A stretch of DNA of 64,000 nucleotides from Eulemur rufifrons. Lineage: Eukaryota; Chordata; Mammalia; Primates; Lemuridae. The translations under genes and the position numbers were made by a program. Under the pieces are notes generated by a model. That model saw nothing but the letters and a program-made list of their open reading frames with translations. It had not been told where the DNA came from and did no database searches. This document shows, piece after piece, positions 57,227-64,000 of the stretch. Numbering within the stretch: the first letter of the stretch is position 1; each line of letters opens with the position of its first letter. The stretch spans positions 42,418,001-42,482,000 of the forward strand of contig NC_090990.1 of assembly GCF_041146395.1 (NCBI RefSeq). The letters are read 5' to 3'.

Positions 57227-57575
57227 ATTATTTTTAAAAATTTTTTTTTTTTTTGAGACAGAGTCTCACTCTGTTGCCCAGGCTAGAGTGAGTACCGTGG
57301 CGTCAGCCTAGCTCACAGCAACCTCAAACTCCTGAGCTCAAGCGATCCTACTGTCTCAGCCTCCCGAGTAGCTGGGACTACAGGCATGCGCCACCATGCC
57401 CGGCTAATTTTTTCTCTATATATTTTTTAGCTGTCCATATAATTTCTTTCTATTTTTAGTAGAGATGAGGTCTCGCTCTTGCTCAGGCTGGTCTCGAACT
57501 CCTGAGCTCAAACGATCCACCCACCTCGGCCTCCCAGAGTGCTAGGATTACAGGCGTGAGCCACCGCGCCCGGCC
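57227..57575 (-). mobile_element. Alu SINE dimer, strepsirrhine-type (part of a three-monomer composite)
   Basis: Reverse Alu: 'gagacagagtctcactctgt', 'cgtcagcctagctcacagca', 'ctgtccatataatttctttc' linker, and 'gtgagccaccgcgcccggcc' as the 5' end. The poly(T) at 57240-57254 is the A tail on the element's own strand. Confidence 0.95.
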
Positions 57576-57751
<176 letters not shown>

Positions 57752-57900
57752 TAATCTCTTATCTCTACTTCCTCGAATGTAAATACTGTTTTTTGCACAG
57801 TTGAGTGAATTAAGTGAACATTTAATTTATGTAAAGTTCCTAGTACAATGCCTGGTACACTGCAGAGATGTGAGAAAAATTAATTTTTTCTAGTAAATAA
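57752..57900 (+). repeat. MIR right part after the composite Alu
   Basis: 'ttaatctcttatctctactt', 'cctagtacaatgcctggtac'. Confidence 0.75.
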
Positions 57901-58424
57901 ATGAATGTCCATTAAAGTTTGTGGTCCAGTTCCTGTTTTGATACCTACTAACAGGAAATTACTCTTTCTTAAGTCGCCCATTCATTCCCCAGCACATCTT
58001 ACAGATAAACAGAATGTTAGAGCCAGACAGAATCTTAAAAGCTCATCTGTCCACGTCTCCCAACTGACAGATGAGAAAAATAATGTTCTGAAAGATGATG
58101 GACAGTCCTGAGATGGCACAGAGAAGTGGTGAAAAATGTGAGACCACAGCTCAGCTCTCTGAGCTCTTGGCGCTGGGGCCGATTATATTCTTCACATGTG
58201 TCTTCCTTCTAGGGAGCGGAATCTCTCTCCTCACAGCCCCTCCCCAGCGTTCCTCTCTCAGCCCCTCAGGAACGCTACATGTAAGGTCCCTCCTCCAATG
58301 ACTGCCCTATAAATGGATAGAGAGTGACTCGCATCCAAAGCAAAGTTCTTTGTCTCTTCAACACGGCCCCCCCGCCCCCACACACACACCATTCAGTGGT
58401 TTCTGGATTCCTCAATGTGCTGCC
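57901..58424. other. Intron with a probable MIR scrap
   Basis: Positions 58000-58130 have a reverse MIR look ('ctgacagatgagaaaaataa'). A C-rich run lies at 58368-58388. The rest is unassigned. Confidence 0.45.
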
Positions 58425-58765
58425 TGCTTTCCCATGAATTCACTGCAGGATATTTTGATTGGAACACAGGGAATGGTGAAAGTATGTCTTTGGAATCCCA
58501 GGGGTAATTCTTACTTCCGTTCAATGCCGCCCTCTCTGATGATCCCCTTAGCCACAGAGAACATGCGTCATTCATTTTCCCACCTTCACTTTCCTCATGA
58601 CAGTCACCACCATCTAACATATCACATATTCCTTTGTTGATTGTCTTCCTTTGCCCGATAGAATGGAGGCTCAATTGTACATGCAACTCTGTTTTATTTG
58701 TTCTGTGTGCTCGGTGGAGAGAATAGAGCCCCGCATAAAGCAGGCACTCGGTGGGAAGCAAAGTG
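58425..58765 (+). repeat. L2 LINE 3' region
   Basis: 'ccgccctctctgatgatccc', 'cgatagaatggaggctcaat', 'gccccgcataaagcaggcac'. Confidence 0.75.
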
Positions 58766-58948
58766 ACCTTCCTTCCTTTGGGTAGTAACTAGTGGACAAG
58801 CCACATACCACACCTAGGAAAACTTTGAAATCTGTGTCCTTGGCTAGATTTGGAGTAAAATAACATAAGTTATTACTACCTCTCCTCACGCCAATCTTCA
58901 GCCTCAGGTATCCAGGATACACAAAAGATAGAACAACAATTAGCCCCC
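58766..58948. other. Unassigned intron
   Basis: No element recognised. Confidence 0.3.
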
Positions 58949-59340
58949 TACTATGGTCTGAATGTGTCCCCTCAGATTCACATATTGAAACTTGCCAGTG
59001 TGATAGTATTAAGAGGTGGGGCTTTTAGGAGGTGGTTAAGCCGTAAGGGCCTCAGACTCTTGTTAAAGGTGATTAGGGCCCTTACAAAAGGCTTGAGGGA
59101 GTGGGTTTGTTTCCCTTTTTCCCATTCCATTGTGAGGACACAGCATTCCTCTTCTCAGGAGGATACAGTGTCAAGGCACCATCTTGGAAGCTGAGAGACT
59201 GGGCCCTCACCAGACACTGAACCTACCAGCACCTTGATCTTGGACTTCCCAGCATCCAGACTATGAGAAAATAAATTTCTGTTCTTTATAAATTACCCAG
59301 TCCCAGGTACTTTGTTGCGGCAGCACAAATGGACTAAGCC
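58949..59340 (+). mobile_element. Solo LTR, ERVL-MaLR (MST/MLT1-type)
   Basis: 'tactatggtctgaatgtgtc' at the start, 'gaggtggggcttttaggagg', 'gggcccttacaaaaggcttg', 'tccattgtgaggacacagca', 'ttgatcttggacttcccagc', 'gagaaaataaatttctgttc', and the end 'caaatggactaagcc'. No internal retroviral genes are present. Confidence 0.9.
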
Positions 59341-59929
59341 ACTCCCTCAAAAAGGAAAGCATTGGAAGGACTGTGAGAGGGGAGGCGAGGCCCTCCTCTG
59401 GCTGTATTCTTTCCTAGGTGAGAGCATCACAGGACAGGTAGGGAGAGGGCTGCACCTTTGGTCAGGAAGAGCAGCTTCACTGCCTCCATCTCCAAGACAG
59501 TCCTCACTGTCCCAGCTCACAGAACTCCTGGATCACCACATAGCAATAATTCCTAGAACATAGTAGTGCTGATTAGATACTAAGGTCCGTTTTGTTTACT
59601 GGTTCCAAGAAGCTATCCAAGAACTCTGCGGTAGAATATGGCTGTACATAAAACAGGATGGAAACAGCCAACATACATGTTCCAGGAACATTTCTGCTTG
59701 GAGCTGCTGCTTCACATGACAAATGAGAGGACGATCCACAAGGTACTATCTTTGGGGAAATAAAAATCCAATTTTTTCAAGCACATTTCTCTTGTGAGAC
59801 AGGACTCCAAGTCAAGCTCTGAAAAACTGCTCTGTGTCCAGGCGAGCCTGCCACCAGACAGTACCCGCAGGGGCTCATCTCCTACAGCAGTACTCCTTGC
59901 AGCCGTGTAGAACTAACTGAGGTCCAGGA
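59341..59929. other. Unassigned intron
   Basis: No repeat or exon is recognised in about 0.6 kb. Confidence 0.35.
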
Positions 59930-60290
59930 GACAGCTCTGGTTAGGGAGTCAGAAGGTGTGGATGTAGGTCTTGTTCTGGGCTCTGTGCCTAATATTTGTC
60001 ACCTGACCTAGTAAGTCACCACTGGAAACCTGGAAACTGGGAGTCAAACATTTTTCTTGGGTGCCTACTATACTCCAAACGTTCTGGTATATGTCACATA
60101 ATTTAGCCCACACCACAATCCTGGGAAGTAAGAATTATCTCCCTCATTTTGCAGATAAGGAAACATAAGGCCAGGGGGTCAAGTGAACCTTCAGAACCTA
60201 AGGAAGATAGTAAGTCATAGAAATGGAGTTCAAACAGTGATCTTTCTGATTCTAAAGTAGGGTTCTTTCTACTGTAACCCTCTCTTCTCT
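59930..60290 (-). repeat. MIR cluster: short (+) piece then MIR (-)
   Basis: Positions 59930-60005 resemble a plus-strand MIR head. Positions 60010-60290 are a reverse MIR: 'gtgcctactatactccaaac', 'cattttgcagataaggaaac', 'aaatggagttcaaacagtga'. Confidence 0.8.
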
Positions 60291-60399
60291 AGGACCCTTT
60301 TTGAGAAACAGATTTAAAAAAAAATGATCGTGCACTCATGCATGCCATACTACAGACATGTCCAAAAGTTCCTGAGAATAACTAAGTAGAACCACCAGC

Positions 60400-60560
60400 T
60401 TCCACACTTAGTGGTGAAGAGGAACTATAAAATGGGAATAGTCACATTTCTTACTTCATGGGAGTGCTGGGACACTTAAATGAACTATGCACTTGGTACA
60501 GTGTTCAGGGAGCTCTCAGTAACAGTTATTGTGCTTACTAATACTAATATTGGTATTTTT
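60400..60560 (+). repeat. MIR 3' half
   Basis: 'actataaaatgggaatagtc', 'ctgggacacttaaatgaact', 'ttggtacagtgttcagggag'. Confidence 0.75.
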
Positions 60561-61609
60561 AAGCAACACCATGTGCTAGACACTGAGGGAAGGGCTGACA
60601 CAGGCATCCCTAAGGGAGTCACAGGTAGGCAGTGCCTGGAGGGAGGAACCTGCACAGAGAGAAGAGGTCAGGCGTGCCAGGCAAGATTAACAGACTGCCC
60701 TGTCCCACTCAGGGGTTGCTGTGAGAATGAGATGGTTGATGTATATGAAAGGGCGTTGAGAATACACACACAACATGGCGCATACACATGGTATAGGACC
60801 ATGCTCTCCCTAGAACACACAAAGCACATGTGTAAACACAACAGGTTTCAGGCACGAATGCTGAACACTTTACAATGCTATTCCAGAAAGCACATGTAAT
60901 AACCTGTTCTCTGTGCTCAGTCCTGCTAGTCACCATCTGTATGATCTTAGGGGGAAAAAATGCAGCATAAGTTTCATTTTTCCCAGTTAAAAAAAAGGAA
61001 TTCGAATCTGTCCTGCTTTGTCCCCAATGAGTGACCCCTCAGATCTCCTGAGCTTCCTTCCCTGTGGCTTTCAGCTGAGGTCAGGGCATTTCTCCCCACT
61101 CCCTTCTCAGCCTTGATCTGCACCTCTGGTACTAGCCATGTTTTCCCTTGGTGAGGGAGGGGGGCTTTCTTACCAATCCTGCTTTCCCTGTGTCCCAATA
61201 AATACATGTCTTCCTAGGGTGGTAACAGCTTCCCACTGTCGCTATACTCTGGGTGCCTCACCACCCCTTGTTTGGTACCCTAACCTGGCCTACCCTTTGC
61301 AAGTAACTTCTTCAAAAGTGTCTTCATCTGATCTGTCCAGGGTAGATTTTGTTTCTTTCAGGGCCCTGTTGGCCACACTCAGGGTTGTGTACTTATCTCT
61401 CCAGGCACTGTCTTTGGGAGACCCCATCCCTTGTAATAGCTTCAACCACCACCATCTTGTGTAATGTCTCTGAAAGCTAAATACTCTAGAAGTCAATGGA
61501 TGTGCGGCTGTTGTGTAGTAGTTACTGGCAAGAGCTTAAAATCTGGTTTGGGAACCCAAATAAATTAAATGCAAATACAAAAAAGAATACAATTAAGTGC
61601 TAAACTATG
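60561..61609. other. Unassigned intron
   Basis: About 1 kb. Positions 60580-60670 are weakly L2-like. A 139-codon frame at 60480-60899 starts in the MIR and has no domain. No exon is seen. Confidence 0.35.
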
Positions 61610-61815
61610 TCTTGTCAAATACCAAGCCTCTAGAGATCTAGGTCTAACTTCTGGGCTTATTAGATTAAATGAAGGTTGTGGGACAAATACTTTAACTTTT
61701 CTGAACTTCAGATTTCTTATTTATATAAAATAGGGAGGCTAATATCTATCTCATAAGATCAAAAGAGGTAATATATGTGAAAGTGCTTTGTTGACTATAA
61801 ATTAAAATAAGAAGA
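61610..61815 (+). repeat. MIR SINE
   Basis: 'ctgaacttcagatttcttat', 'ataaaatagggaggctaata', 'gtgaaagtgctttgttgact'. Confidence 0.85.
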
Positions 61816-61823
61816 TGTCAACA

Positions 61824-61840
61824 ATGATGATGATGATGAT
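61824..61840 (+). repeat. (ATG)n short simple repeat
   Basis: Five to six ATG units at the end of the MIR tail. Confidence 0.9.
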
Positions 61841-63848
61841 ATTTGCTGGTAGGCAATGAGCCACTCATACTCAAAATACAAATCCCCTCTCAAAACTCTA
61901 CAATGCAAGAGAAAACTCTCTAAAGTAAGAAATGCACCAGCTTCAGAGAAATAGATTTTTTTTTTTTTTAAATTTCTCATATGGCCTAACATGAGCAAGT
62001 GGGACTTTTTTGCAAAGCTAAGAGGCATTTTGTACTTCTCTGTCTCTTACTTTCCTGGGCAGGTGGCCAAATGGAGAATCGATCATTTATGTTTCTGTGT
62101 TTCCTAAAGCAAAACTACGGGGAGCTGAAATGTCAACATTCTTCTCAGCAACTTACAAATAATGAAACACAATTGTCTGGGAACCAAGAAACCCTCAACA
62201 AGTTCAGTGCATTTGACAAGAGTGTGTTATGCTCGGACAAACTCTCAGAGCTTCGGGGACCTCATGGTTATGAGAGGTGACAGATGGAGCACTTCAATGC
62301 AGGTAACACACGTACACACAAGGTTGGCAGTGATTGCCAGCCCTGGTCCACTAGCTTGGACTGATGCTAATTCTGAGTGAGAACATTCAAGGAGCAGAGG
62401 CCAACTCCTGACTCACATCCTCTGAGGCCTCAGTCCTTCCATGAAGGCAGCTGGCCGATGAGGTGCTCCGTGACAGATACCTGGTAAAGGAAGATACATG
62501 AGCTTCTTTCTCCTCTTAAGCAGACTTGTAGCTCAGGGTGAGAGCCAGGTCTTTGCTGACGAAAGGTTAAGTAATGACATTTTCTTGATGTCTTTTAATT
62601 AAGATTTGTCTGGAGCAAATCTCCATTTGTCTAACTTCATATTCAGTAGAAGGGACTTCAGCAAGATCAAGATCCTGGCCTTTATCCCCATGCTTGGGAT
62701 GACAGGTGTGGCTCTGTATGATTAGAGAGTTTAAAGTTGAACACACAAAGCTCAATCTCTCCTGGGGCTCTCTGTGAACCTGCCTGCTGGTGGACAGGTT
62801 GTGCTCTGGTCTGATCTCTCGTACGAATCACGGGTCCTCCTTCTCTGGGGCAGGGCAGGGCAGGGAGTAGGGGAACAGGGAGGGCTGCAGTTATCCAAGA
62901 CCCCACAAACCAAGTGGAATAGCCGGTCTCACTCAAGGATGCTGCTGATGTATCTAGGTCACATCCTCCAACCCAGTCTTTATCAGTCACAAAGCTGGAA
63001 TTTGGAATTCTTCCTGTCCAACTCCTTCCTTCATCTATTTTGAGCATTCAGATTTGAACTTAGGAGATGAAGACAGCTCATTATGGGATGGCCCTAAAAT
63101 CTCATAGCATTGCTTAATTATATATATAAAAAAAGATGCATTAACCTCATCCAAGGGGATTATCTGTGAAATCATGATTTTGATGTCTTTTATGCCTTTT
63201 TCTAGTGACCTTATACTAAATACATAGCTATTAAAATAAAGTTTGTTTGTATAACAGGTTAAAAAATAAAAAGAAGCTGTAGGAATGCATATACAGATAG
63301 AAAATTAAGAGTTTTTAAAATCATGGTATCTAGGAGCCATACTATAGGGAAACTTAGCATCTGATAAACATGTTGAACTGCTAAGAAAACTTGTATAGCA
63401 TACACAAGACTAACATTAGTAGCTGTGATATATTAAGCATCTGTGAAAGAAAAGGGGATAGGGGATACAGAAGGTAATTTACAGATTTTATCTCACTCAA
63501 TACTTTTAGGTACTTGGCAAGGCTTGCTTTTTCTTTTCTTCCTTTTTTTTTTTACACTTAAAAATATTTCACTGTCCAAGTTGCGTCCTCATGACTATTT
63601 GAACATATAAAAAAAAAAAAAACAATGCTCATATATATTACTAGATGAGGAAAAAAACTCAGGATATGGAACCATATAAATTGTAATTCTAATTTTATTA
63701 CATACATTGTATAATTCATATATTATATATATAAAAACAGATTGTAAATTTGCACAAAACTGTTGACACTGATTTTGAGAGATTGTAGATTACTTCAATT
63801 TTCTTCCTCATATTTTTTATATTTTCAAAATATTTTATAACATATGTG
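61841..63848. other. Long repeat-poor AT-rich intron
   Basis: About 2 kb. Homopolymer runs lie at 61958-61970 (T) and 63609-63621 (A). A weak reverse MIR scrap is possible at 63420-63500. 'gggcagggcagggcagggag' at about 62849 is a short GGGCA repeat. No exon or RNA gene is recognised. Confidence 0.4.
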
Positions 63849-64000
63849 GGCCAGGCGTGGTGGCTCACGCCTGTAATCCTAGCACTCTGGGAGGCCAAGG
63901 CAGGTGGATCACTCGAGATCAGGAGTTTGAGACCAGTCTGAGCAAGAGCGAGACACCCGTCTCTACTAAAAAAATAGAAAGAAATTAGTGGGCCAACTAA
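63849..64000 (+). mobile_element. Alu SINE, strepsirrhine-type, cut by the window end
   Basis: Left monomer 'ggccaggcgtggtggctcac', 'taatcctagcactctgggag', 'tctgagcaagagcgagacac', then 'aatagaaagaaattagtggg' and 'ccaactaa'. The right monomer lies beyond the window. Confidence 0.95.

Noticed and set aside
60480..60899. 139-codon plus-strand frame
   Set aside because: It starts inside a MIR tail, is antisense to DAB1 and shows no domain.

Overview
This is nuclear DNA from a primate, most likely a strepsirrhine (lemur or loris group). It lies inside the very large DAB1 gene, which is read on the minus strand. The base is primate Alu elements. Their left monomer ends in the 'gagcaagagcgagac...aatagaaagaaatta' style that I associate with lemur and loris Alus, and the L1 3' ends are also of a lemur-like type. 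The species is an inference from recalled repeat flavour, not a database match.

The only protein-coding sequence I can support is one 99-bp exon at 55738-55836 on the minus strand. It encodes 33 residues of the phosphotyrosine-binding (PTB) domain of Disabled-1, the adaptor that carries the Reelin signal from VLDLR/ApoER2 to Src-family kinases in migrating neurons. It has a polypyrimidine tract, an AG acceptor, a GTAAGTA donor and phase-0 ends. I found no other DAB1 exon. The window is therefore at least 55.7 kb of the downstream intron (1-55737), the exon, and at least 8.1 kb of the upstream intron (55837-64000).

The introns are a patchwork of old repeats. MIR and L2 fragments dominate, with several L1 fragments (both old mammalian L1M and younger primate 3' ends). 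There are three MaLR/MLT1-type solo LTRs, one ERVL-type LTR and one possible LTR. Three hAT-type DNA transposon fossils are present, plus four Alu loci, one of which is a three-monomer composite with its own target-site duplication. Several insertions can be ordered in time because one repeat splits another. Between the repeats are AT-rich unique stretches; a few (22140-22450, 23140-23420, 45335-45490) look like candidate conserved regulatory sequence, which only alignment could confirm.

All long open reading frames examined (up to 180 codons) fall in repeats or lack codon structure, so none is annotated as a gene. I see no tRNA or rRNA gene, CRISPR array, operon or new multi-gene system. Repeat boundaries are estimated by eye and are usually good to about 10-30 bp, except where a target-site duplication fixes them.
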